Assembly (NCBI GenBank): GCA_028707105.1
Contig: JAQTUY010000110.1
Location: 1-5,484 of the forward strand
Reading direction: 5' to 3'
Origin: Candidatus Omnitrophota bacterium
GTDB taxonomy: Bacteria > Omnitrophota > Koll11 > Gygaellales > JAQTUY01
Length of the DNA: 5,484 bases
How positions within the stretch are numbered: the first letter of the stretch is position 1; each line of letters starts with the position of its first letter. A model generated the notes under the pieces. It saw nothing but the letters and a program-made list of their open reading frames with translations, did not search any database and was not told the DNA's origin. The translations under genes and the position numbers were made by a program. Below are positions 1 to 5,484 of the stretch, one piece after another.

Positions 1-770
1 GAGTCATCCCCGACCACCATGACATTCTTATGCTCACCGGCCAGGAGACAAGTGATATACGCCTGCAGTTTATTGGTATCCTGATATTCATCGACCATTA
101 TGTATTTGTATCTGGCGGATAAAACTTTCCGCACTTCCTCATGTTTTACCAGAAGGTCCTTTAAAAACACCAGCAGGTCGTCATAATCCAGAAGGGATTT
201 AGCGAACTTATATTTAGCGTATTCATCGCGAATCTTCTTGATATCCTCTTCCCATTCAATGAACTGCGGGTATTCATCATACAGGACTACCCCTAAGTCT
301 TCGGATTTATTCACGCTCTTGGAAATGACCTCGGCGATGGCTCCCTTACGGGGAAAGCGCTTTGGGAGCTTATTAAACCCCAGTTGGGTACGGATGAGGT
401 TTATGGTATCCTCGGAATCAGACTGGTCTAATATTGAAAAATTATTGGATACACCCAGGAGCCCGGCGTATTTTCTCAATATCATATTGGCAAAGGAATG
501 GAACGTCCCGCCGGATACCCTCTGGCAACGCTCATCTAAAAGAACCGATGCGCGGCGAAGCATCTCCTGCGAAGCCTTACGGGTAAAGGTAAGCAAGAGT
601 ATCTCCTGAGGGCTGACTCCTTTTTCCACCAGGTAGGCGACGCGATAGACCAGGACCCGGGTCTTGCCGCTTCCCGCTCCCGCGATGACCAGATGCGGCC
701 CGTCAGTCGACTGTACAGCCTGCAGCTGGGCCGCGTTCAACTCCCGCGCGTAATCTATTTTTGGATTCAT
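1..770 (-). CDS. UvrD/PcrA-like superfamily 1 DNA helicase, N-terminal part (cut by left edge)
   Basis: ATP-dependent 3'-5' DNA helicase of superfamily 1A, the class acting in DNA repair and replication restart. The 256 complete residues visible begin MNPKIDYARELN. They show a Q-motif-like start (LNAAQLQAV, about 12-19), Walker A AGAGSGKT (30-37), motif Ia LLLTFTRKASQEM (58-70), GGTFHSF (87-93), LDYDDLL (194-200) and Walker B VDEYQDTN (226-233). The window ends inside motif III (VVGDD, with S expected next). Family members are usually about 650-750 residues, so roughly two thirds, including domain 2A and the C-terminus, lies outside. The ATG is preceded by AAGAAAGG with an 8-nt spacer; an in-frame TTG directly upstream is a weaker alternative. 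It starts 14 nt after the preceding flavoprotein gene. The UvrD-like assignment is firm, but UvrD, PcrA or another paralogue cannot be chosen from this fragment. No frameshift is seen. Confidence 0.95.
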   Translation of the reverse strand, partial: MNPKIDYARELNAAQLQAVQSTDGPHLVIAGAGSGKTRVLVYRVAYLVEKGVSPQEILLLTFTRKASQEMLRRASVLLDERCQRVSGGTFHSFANMILRKYAGLLGVSNNFSILDQSDSEDTINLIRTQLGFNKLPKRFPRKGAIAEVISKSVNKSEDLGVVLYDEYPQFIEWEEDIKKIRDEYAKYKFAKSLLDYDDLLVFLKDLLVKHEEVRKVLSARYKYIMVDEYQDTNKLQAYITCLLAGEHKNVMVVGDD

Positions 771-778
771 CAAGAATA

Positions 779-786
779 CCTTTCTT
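779..786 (-). promoter_or_regulatory. Shine-Dalgarno site of the helicase gene
   Basis: On the minus strand AAGAAAGG lies 8 nt before the ATG at 770. It overlaps the stop codon of the upstream gene (785-787), so translation of the two may be coupled. It supports the ATG over the adjacent in-frame TTG at 771-773, although the TTG would have a 5-nt spacer. Confidence 0.6.
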
Positions 787-1252
787 AAAGCAGCTGCTCT
801 TTTTCCAATTCTCCCTTGTGCCCGATACGGACTATTTCATTTACAGTGACCTTGAATATGACGATCGTATCCGGCACGTCCATTTCAAAATGCTTGTGGC
901 CTTTCTCACCGCGCAGCCCCTCAATGATACGATCAACGGTCAAAGCGGTAGTTTTCGCCTGGAATTCGCTTAATAATTCTTCATAAACGCGGCCCGATGC
1001 CAAAATCTGGGCCACCCCGTTCATCTGATAACCATCAAGCGTATCCAGGTCCATAAAACAAAGCGATATTTTCTTATTCACCGTTAAGTTCATATAGGTC
1101 TTTCCGATCGTGTAATCGACAAGATAAATATGCTGGTCTTCGAATTTAAGCAGAAACTTAGGCGCGGCATTAGGGACCCCGTCGGGGCTGCACGTGGCGA
1201 CGTTAAGGAATCCCCTTTTTTTCAAACAAGCTTTTATCCTTTCCTTGATCAT
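785..1252 (-). CDS. Pyridoxamine 5'-phosphate oxidase-like FMN-binding split-barrel protein
   Basis: Small cytosolic protein of 155 residues, the usual size for a single-domain split-barrel flavoprotein of the PNPOx-like superfamily. Visible family features are a short N-terminal helix, then GFLNVATCSPDGVPNAAPKF (14-33), the characteristic first strands and turn. IYLVD (42-46) and GKTYMNL (50-56) follow, the latter probably near the flavin phosphate, then a further core strand KISLCFMD (61-68). The C-terminal strand DTIVIFKVTVNEIVRIG (128-144) closes the barrel. There is no signal peptide or membrane segment. The family binds FMN, F420 or haem, and many members have unknown substrates, so true PNPOx activity should not be assumed. 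The start is set by a strong GAGGGAG site with a 5-nt spacer. The gene lies 13 nt after the DUF1667 gene and 14 nt before the helicase gene. A link to the glycerol genes upstream is only inferred from position. Confidence 0.88.
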   Translation of the reverse strand: MIKERIKACLKKRGFLNVATCSPDGVPNAAPKFLLKFEDQHIYLVDYTIGKTYMNLTVNKKISLCFMDLDTLDGYQMNGVAQILASGRVYEELLSEFQAKTTALTVDRIIEGLRGEKGHKHFEMDVPDTIVIFKVTVNEIVRIGHKGELEKEQLL

Positions 1253-1257
1253 TTCGG

Positions 1258-1264
1258 CTCCCTC
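1258..1264 (-). promoter_or_regulatory. Shine-Dalgarno site of the split-barrel flavoprotein gene
   Basis: GAGGGAG on the minus strand sits 5 nt before the ATG at 1252. It is the strongest ribosome binding site in the window and fills most of the 13-nt gap after the DUF1667 stop codon. Confidence 0.75.
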
Positions 1265-1265
1265 G

Positions 1266-1622
1266 CTAAGAAATGTCTCTTGTAGTAATAAGTTTTACAC
1301 CCAAACCCAGAAGATCCCCGGTTACGACTTCGCCTATGCGCATCGGCCTGCTGACCCTCAAGGTTTTAACTTCTTTCATGGCCTGCGCGAGCTTGACTTT
1401 GGGAATGGGCCGGTCGGTCCTCACCGGCACCATCTTCATCGATAAACCGACGCCAAGGACCGACGAGGTCAATATCCTGAGCGGATTCTCGACCTCCGAA
1501 ACCGCATAATCCTTACCCCTGGGGCACTGATTGCCGCTCACCTCAAGTACGCGGCAATTCTCGATATCTACGGATAAGGCGCATCCCTTCGGGCATTCGA
1601 TACAAGTCAATTTTTTATTCAT
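1266..1622 (-). CDS. DUF1667 family Cys-rich protein, probable subunit of the glycerol-3-phosphate dehydrogenase complex
   Basis: Protein of 118 residues, about the normal length for DUF1667. The N-terminus carries CIECPKGC (Cys7, Cys10, Cys14), and a fourth conserved-looking Cys lies in GNQCPRGKDYA (Cys33). A CxxCxxxC...C pattern of this kind suggests an Fe-S cluster or zinc, but no cofactor is proven by the sequence. Cys23 is an additional non-motif cysteine. The segment ENPLRILTSSV (45-55) is typical of the family as I remember it. The rest is a small beta-rich domain with no membrane segment or signal peptide. The ATG overlaps the stop of the oxidoreductase gene (ATGA), with AGAGG 9 nt upstream. 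Family members commonly sit beside the same oxidoreductase and GlpA-type genes, so an electron-transfer role in G3P oxidation is inferred. The biochemical function is not established to my knowledge. Confidence 0.9.
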   Translation of the reverse strand: MNKKLTCIECPKGCALSVDIENCRVLEVSGNQCPRGKDYAVSEVENPLRILTSSVLGVGLSMKMVPVRTDRPIPKVKLAQAMKEVKTLRVSRPMRIGEVVTGDLLGLGVKLITTRDIS

Positions 1623-2599
1623 CTTTCCTGACCTCTTATAAATTCGGCGGCAAGCTGACCCGCCAGGATACTGTCACGGGTGACGGAATCAGCCAGGTCA
1701 TAGACCTTAAAAGCATTACCGCATACAAAAATGCCGGGAATAGAGGTCTTATTCGCCTCTCCGGATAAAGGAGAATTCGTTTTTTTATCCATTGCCACTC
1801 CGGCCATCTCTATCAATTCATTCTCCGGGATAAGCCCCACGGATATCAACACTGTATCGCACTTGATATCGAATCCGGAGCCGGGGACCTCGCGGAGATC
1901 ATCATCGACCCGCGCGATACTGACCCCCTCTACCCTATCCCTGCCGCGGATACGGGTTATCTTATGCTGGAAATAAAGAGGTATGTCGAAATCCTCGATG
2001 CACTGGACGACATTACGCAGTAATCCGCGGCTGGTCTTCTGGATCTCCAGCACCGCTTTTACGCTGGCGCCTTCCAGGACAAAACGGCGCGCCATGATCA
2101 GGCCGATATCCCCGGACCCAACAATGACCACTTCCCTGCCCGGAAGGAGACCTTCGATATTGATCAATTTTTGCGCAAGCCCCGCGGAAAATACCCCTGC
2201 CGGCCTGGTCCCGGAAATATGGACCATCTCGCGGGTCCTCTCCCTGCAGCCGGTCGCCATAATAACAGCCTTAGCCTTGACTTCGCCCAGAAAACCGGGT
2301 TTTAGAAAGGCGACCGTTTTATCCGGAGACAACCGGACGGCAAACGATCTTAAACTGACCTCGATCTCTTTTATATCGCGTATTTTCTTGATGAACCTAT
2401 CGGCATATTCGGGCCCGGAAAGGACCTCTTTAAAAAATTGCAGCCCGAACCCGGTATGGATACACTGGTTCAAAATACCGCCCAGATACTGGTCTCTTTC
2501 CAGCAGGAGTATATCCTTGACCCCGTGCTCAACAGCCGATACAGCCGCCGCCATTCCGGCGGGCCCGCCCCCGACTATTACCAGATCCCTTTCATTCAC
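1619..2599 (-). CDS. FAD/NAD(P)-binding oxidoreductase, partner of the GlpA-type dehydrogenase
   Basis: Two-dinucleotide-fold flavoprotein of 326 residues. The FAD-binding GGGPAG is at 10-15, and the subfamily motif GGILNQCIHTGFG at 40-52. ATGCRERTRE (115-124) precedes GTRPAGVFSAG (130-140). A second Rossmann motif, GSGDIG (161-166), is for NAD(P), and SVGLIPENEL (253-262) follows. The second FAD motif is FVCGNAFKVYDLADSV (291-306). There is no CxxC redox disulphide, so it probably acts by flavin and pyridine nucleotide alone. It likely takes electrons from the [2Fe-2S] domain of the preceding GlpA-type protein and may pass them to NAD+; this is inference. The start is GTG: an in-frame TAG lies seven codons upstream with no other start between, and AAGGGAG is 9 nt before it. 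It overlaps glpA by 8 nt and the DUF1667 gene by 4 nt. Clostridial homologues, as I recall, are longer by a C-terminal domain of about 90 residues that is absent here. Confidence 0.92.
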   Translation of the reverse strand: MNERDLVIVGGGPAGMAAAVSAVEHGVKDILLLERDQYLGGILNQCIHTGFGLQFFKEVLSGPEYADRFIKKIRDIKEIEVSLRSFAVRLSPDKTVAFLKPGFLGEVKAKAVIMATGCRERTREMVHISGTRPAGVFSAGLAQKLINIEGLLPGREVVIVGSGDIGLIMARRFVLEGASVKAVLEIQKTSRGLLRNVVQCIEDFDIPLYFQHKITRIRGRDRVEGVSIARVDDDLREVPGSGFDIKCDTVLISVGLIPENELIEMAGVAMDKKTNSPLSGEANKTSIPGIFVCGNAFKVYDLADSVTRDSILAGQLAAEFIRGQER

Positions 2600-4016
2600 C
2601 GGCCCTGTCTCCCTTGACTATCTCTGAACCCTTGCCTCTTTTACTTACCTGCGTCAAAGGCACCTGTTTTGAATCGGCAAGGATCTTCATTATCCTGGTA
2701 GTACAGAAACTTCCGTGGCACCTGCCTGCCTGGGCGCGGGTGCGGAATTTTATCCCATCCATGGTCTTAGCCCCGCGCGCGACCGCCTCGCTGATCTCCT
2801 TAGCCGAGACCATCTCGCACCTGCATACGATATCTCCGTACGATACGTCCTTGCGGATAAGCTTCCTGGTCTTGGCAAGCGGCACGGCAAACAAATGTAT
2901 AGTTTTAGTACGGTGTTTATGAAAGAACAATTTTCTTTTCAGGCTCAGGCCGTTCTTACCCAGGATATCCCGCACCATAAGCGCTATTGCCGGAGCCGCG
3001 GTCAAGCCCGGAGACTGGATCCCGGCGACATTGATAAAACCGGGAGCCTTATCTTCATGGCGGATAATAAAATCATCCCCTGCCGCGGGGCGCAGCCCGG
3101 AAAAATAAGCGATAATGTCGTTTTCGCTGATGGAAGGGATCATCCTGCGCGCCGACGAAAGCACCTTTTTCAATCCCTCGTCAGAAGTAGAAAGATCCTC
3201 CTTATCGCCGGTCTCCTGCGCCGTAGGCCCGATCATCGGATTACCGTCGGAAGTCTTGATCATCAATATACCCTTGGAATCCCTGGATGGCAGGGGAAAA
3301 ATAAGATGATTAGTCAGATGCTGGCGTTTCTTATCCAGGATGAACTCTTCGCCCTTGCGCGGAGTGATCTTAAAAGTATCTATCCCTGCCAACCTGGAGA
3401 CTTCATCCGCGGATAATCCCGCGGCATTGATCAGGTATCGGGAAGTAAAATCCCCCGCTGAAGTCGACAATCCAAACGTATCGCCGCGGTAAATAGCATT
3501 GACCTTGGCCCGGGTGTAGATCTGGACGCCGTTCTTTAAGGCGTTTTCGCTAAGGTCATAGACCATCCGGTAGGGACTGACGATCCCGGCTGTAGGGGCA
3601 TAAAGCGCGGCAACGACATCGGGGCTTAAATTCGGCTCCTCCGTAGCAAGCCATGACCGGTCGACGATCCGGAGCCCGGGGACATTGAGACACTCGGCTT
3701 CACTTTTTATGCGAAGCAATACCGGTATCTCTTCTTGGCTAAAGGCGACTATTAACTCTCCGACCTGTTTAAAGTCCACGCCGAGTTCGCGCGAAACACG
3801 ACGGGTCAATATGTTACCCTGGACGCACAATCGCCCCTTTAATGAAGACCCGGGATTTTGCGTGCCGGGATGAATGATCCCGCTGTTGGATTTAGATACG
3901 CCAAAGCTGAGTTCTTCTTCTTTTTCCAGGAGCGCGATCTTTAATTTATAACGCGATAATTCCCTGGCAATAGAAGTCCCGACTACCCCGGCTCCGATGA
4001 TGATGACGTCAAACAT
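2592..4016 (-). CDS. glpA: GlpA-type FAD-dependent glycerol-3-phosphate dehydrogenase with BFD-like [2Fe-2S] domain
   Basis: Oxidises sn-glycerol 3-phosphate to dihydroxyacetone phosphate using FAD, with an acceptor other than oxygen. The 474 residues contain an N-terminal DAO fold (about 1-365) with FAD motif GAGVVG (8-13), acidic strand end LLEKE (29-33), GIIHPGTQNPGS (46-57) near the isoalloxazine, LINAAGLSAD (195-204) and the second FAD motif region FINVAGIQSPGLTAAPA (327-343). A basic linker (about 358-390) leads to a BFD-like [2Fe-2S] domain with ligands CRC (Cys398, Cys400) and GRCHGSFC (Cys433, Cys438). This layout matches the GlpA subunit of anaerobic GlpABC rather than aerobic GlpD. 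The start is fixed by the FAD fold beginning at residue 4. No good Shine-Dalgarno site is present (the nearest AAAGGA is 19 nt away), so translation probably depends on coupling to glpK, whose stop is 8 nt upstream. No GlpB or GlpC gene follows; a different flavoprotein does. Related 2-hydroxyacid oxidases share the DAO fold, but adjacency to glpK supports G3P. Confidence 0.93.
   Translation of the reverse strand: MFDVIIIGAGVVGTSIARELSRYKLKIALLEKEEELSFGVSKSNSGIIHPGTQNPGSSLKGRLCVQGNILTRRVSRELGVDFKQVGELIVAFSQEEIPVLLRIKSEAECLNVPGLRIVDRSWLATEEPNLSPDVVAALYAPTAGIVSPYRMVYDLSENALKNGVQIYTRAKVNAIYRGDTFGLSTSAGDFTSRYLINAAGLSADEVSRLAGIDTFKITPRKGEEFILDKKRQHLTNHLIFPLPSRDSKGILMIKTSDGNPMIGPTAQETGDKEDLSTSDEGLKKVLSSARRMIPSISENDIIAYFSGLRPAAGDDFIIRHEDKAPGFINVAGIQSPGLTAAPAIALMVRDILGKNGLSLKRKLFFHKHRTKTIHLFAVPLAKTRKLIRKDVSYGDIVCRCEMVSAKEISEAVARGAKTMDGIKFRTRAQAGRCHGSFCTTRIMKILADSKQVPLTQVSKRGKGSEIVKGDRAGE
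2609..2615 (-). promoter_or_regulatory. Shine-Dalgarno site fixing a GTG start
   Basis: AAGGGAG on the minus strand lies within the end of glpA, 9 nt before the GTG at 2599. With the in-frame TAG at 2618-2620 it leaves GTG as the first usable start of the oxidoreductase. An ATG at 2593-2595 is in another frame. Confidence 0.65.
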
Positions 4017-4024
4017 TCTAGTCT

Positions 4025-5484
4025 TTAGGATAAGGTCCTTTGAACAGCCTCGATCCAGCCTTTATAGAGTTTGAGGGCATCTATCTTGGCCATCCGGGGC
4101 CCGAAGATCCTCTCCCTTACCCAGCATTTTTCTATTTCACCGGCATTTTTCCAATACCCTACCGCCAATCCCGCCAAATATGCCGCTCCTAGAGAGGTGA
4201 TCTCGATGATCCTGGGCCGTATGACATCGATCCCCAGGATATCGGATTGGAATTGACATAAGAAATCATTCGCCGCCGCGCCGCCGTCTACTTTAAGAGA
4301 CCTTATCTTTAAGCCGGTATCCTTCTGCATCGCGCTTAAAACGTCTTTGGTCTGATAACACATCGCTTCTAAAGAAGCCCTTACCAGATGCCCGGCGGAG
4401 GCGCCCCTGGTTATCCCGTAAATCGCTCCGCGCGCCTCCTGGTCCCAATAGGGCGCTCCCAATCCCACAAAAGCCGGGACAAAATAAACCCCGGCAGTAT
4501 CCTTGACCGAGAGCGCCAGCTTTTCGGAATCGGAAGCCTTTTTGATAAGCTTAAGCTGGTCGCGCAGCCACTGTATCGCGGCCCCGGCGATAAATACCGA
4601 CCCCTCCAGCACAAAGACCGGCTCGCCATGCTTTCCGCAGCCCAGGGTCGTGATCAACCCGTGTTCAGAAATCGGCCTTTTCCTGCCGGCATTAAGTAAA
4701 ATAAAACACCCGGTGCCGTAAGTATTTTTTACCGTCCCGGGATGAAAACAGGCCTGTCCGAATAAAGCCGCCTGCTGGTCCCCGGCTATTCCAGATATGG
4801 GGATCCCGGCGCGAAGCGATCCTATTCTTACGGTCTGACCGAATATCCCGGATGATCTCTTTACTTGCGGCAAAATACCGGCCGGAATGTTGAATTCTTT
4901 AAGGATCTTATCATCCCATTTCAGTTTTTCTATATTAAAAAGCATGGTCCTGGAAGCATTGGTATGATCCGTGGCATGGACTGCACCGCCGGTCAAATTC
5001 CACAAGATCCAGCTATCGGTAGTGCCGAAACACAATCTTCCTCTTTTAGACCGCGCTAACGCACCGGGCACGTTTTTAAATATCCATTCTATTTTAGTGG
5101 CGGAGAAATAGGCGTCAATAGGCAGCCCTGTTATTTTCTTGAAAAAAGCGGATTCGCCTCTAGTCTTTTTTAGATTATTGCAGCGCTGGGCCGTTCTGCG
5201 GCACTGCCAGACAATGGCATTATAGACCGGCTTGCCTGTTTGCCTGTCCCAGATAACGGTAGTTTCGCGCTGGTTGGTAATACCGATGGCGGCAATGGAA
5301 CCGGGGCTCACCTGGCGTAAGACTTTTTGGATGGAATTGTTGACGCTCGCCCATAGATCGCGGGGGTCATGCTCGACCCAGCCGGGCCTGGGAAAATACT
5401 GCGGGAATTCCTGGTAGGCGCTGACAACCTTGCGTCCGTCCTTATCGTAGATGACCGCGCGGCTTCCGGTCGTCCCCTGGTCTA
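4025..5484 (-). CDS. glpK: Glycerol kinase, lacking only the first ~10 residues (cut by right edge)
   Basis: Phosphorylates glycerol with ATP to sn-glycerol 3-phosphate in the cytosol, feeding the dehydrogenase encoded next. There are 485 complete codons visible, starting at DQGTTGSRAV, which is about residue 11 in E. coli GlpK; the full length would be about 495. Landmarks are PRPGWVEHDP, ITNQRETT and VWQCRRTA (substrate and ATP region), and GLPIDAYFSATKIEWI (FGGY signature 1 region). The catalytic Asp is in GIAGDQQAALFGQ (codon 4778-4780). Then come TYGTGCFILLNAG, the FGGY signature 2 region FVGLGAPYWDQEARG, and the nucleotide-binding DGGAAANDF. The GTG at 5309-5311 is internal, because conserved kinase sequence continues upstream of it to the edge. 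The loop that binds fructose 1,6-bisphosphate in the E. coli enzyme is not conserved, and no His is present at the position phosphorylated by HPr in Gram-positive kinases. The upstream promoter is out of view. Confidence 0.97.
   Translation of the reverse strand, partial: DQGTTGSRAVIYDKDGRKVVSAYQEFPQYFPRPGWVEHDPRDLWASVNNSIQKVLRQVSPGSIAAIGITNQRETTVIWDRQTGKPVYNAIVWQCRRTAQRCNNLKKTRGESAFFKKITGLPIDAYFSATKIEWIFKNVPGALARSKRGRLCFGTTDSWILWNLTGGAVHATDHTNASRTMLFNIEKLKWDDKILKEFNIPAGILPQVKRSSGIFGQTVRIGSLRAGIPISGIAGDQQAALFGQACFHPGTVKNTYGTGCFILLNAGRKRPISEHGLITTLGCGKHGEPVFVLEGSVFIAGAAIQWLRDQLKLIKKASDSEKLALSVKDTAGVYFVPAFVGLGAPYWDQEARGAIYGITRGASAGHLVRASLEAMCYQTKDVLSAMQKDTGLKIRSLKVDGGAAANDFLCQFQSDILGIDVIRPRIIEITSLGAAYLAGLAVGYWKNAGEIEKCWVRERIFGPRMAKIDALKLYKGWIEAVQRTLS

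Noticed and set aside
238..609. Plus-strand open frame of 123 codons over the helicase region
   Set aside because: Opposite strand to clear helicase motifs Ia and GTFHSF; no family resemblance.
1..770. Helicase fragment as a pseudogene
   Set aside because: The frame is intact through all expected motifs to the edge; it is truncated only by the window boundary.
1983..2627. Plus-strand open frame of 214 codons antisense to the oxidoreductase
   Set aside because: Fully covered by a gene with clear FAD and NAD motifs on the other strand; Ser/Pro/Thr-rich with no fold or motif, so a shadow frame.
2715..3416. Plus-strand open frame of 233 codons antisense to glpA
   Set aside because: It lies wholly inside the well-supported glpA, has no recognisable domain, and its composition is what the complement of a moderately GC-rich coding frame would give.
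4017..4024. Terminator or promoter between glpK and glpA
   Set aside because: Only 8 nt separate the genes and no hairpin with a U-tract is visible.
5309..5311. GTG as the start of glycerol kinase
   Set aside because: Conserved kinase sequence (DQGTT, PRPGWVEHDP) continues in frame upstream of it to the window edge, so it is an internal codon.

Overview
This window is a gene-dense bacterial segment with every gene on the minus strand. It reads as one co-directional operon running from the right edge to the left edge. In transcription order it holds: a glycerol kinase (glpK, its first ~10 residues beyond the right edge); a GlpA-type FAD-dependent glycerol-3-phosphate dehydrogenase with a C-terminal BFD-like [2Fe-2S] domain; an FAD/NAD(P)-binding pyridine nucleotide-disulphide-type oxidoreductase; a small Cys-rich DUF1667 protein; a small pyridoxamine 5'-phosphate oxidase-like split-barrel flavoprotein; and the N-terminal third of a UvrD/PcrA-like superfamily 1 helicase, cut by the left edge.

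Spacing is very tight. glpK to glpA is 8 nt, glpA overlaps the oxidoreductase by 8 nt, the oxidoreductase overlaps the DUF1667 gene by an ATGA, and the next two gaps are 13 and 14 nt. No gap is large enough for a terminator or a conventional promoter, there is no gene-free stretch, and I see no RNA gene, mobile element, repeat array or CRISPR.

The first four genes form a glycerol utilisation module. Glycerol is phosphorylated to glycerol 3-phosphate (G3P) and oxidised to dihydroxyacetone phosphate. Electrons probably pass from the GlpA flavin through its [2Fe-2S] domain to the partner flavoprotein and DUF1667 protein. Neither a GlpC-like membrane anchor nor a classical GlpB is present in the window, so the complex looks soluble and perhaps NAD(H)-linked. 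This is the arrangement I recall from Thermotogota and clostridia. The last two genes have no obvious link to glycerol and may simply share the transcript.

The host is a bacterium, probably an anaerobe, of roughly balanced base composition with frequent AGG/GGAG-type Shine-Dalgarno sites. The oxidoreductase and DUF1667 family point to an anaerobic fermentative lineage, but the phylum cannot be fixed from this sequence alone. I do not see a clearly new system. The most interesting points are the uncharacterised Cys-rich subunit, the short form of the partner oxidoreductase, and the apparent loss of both known allosteric sites in the kinase.
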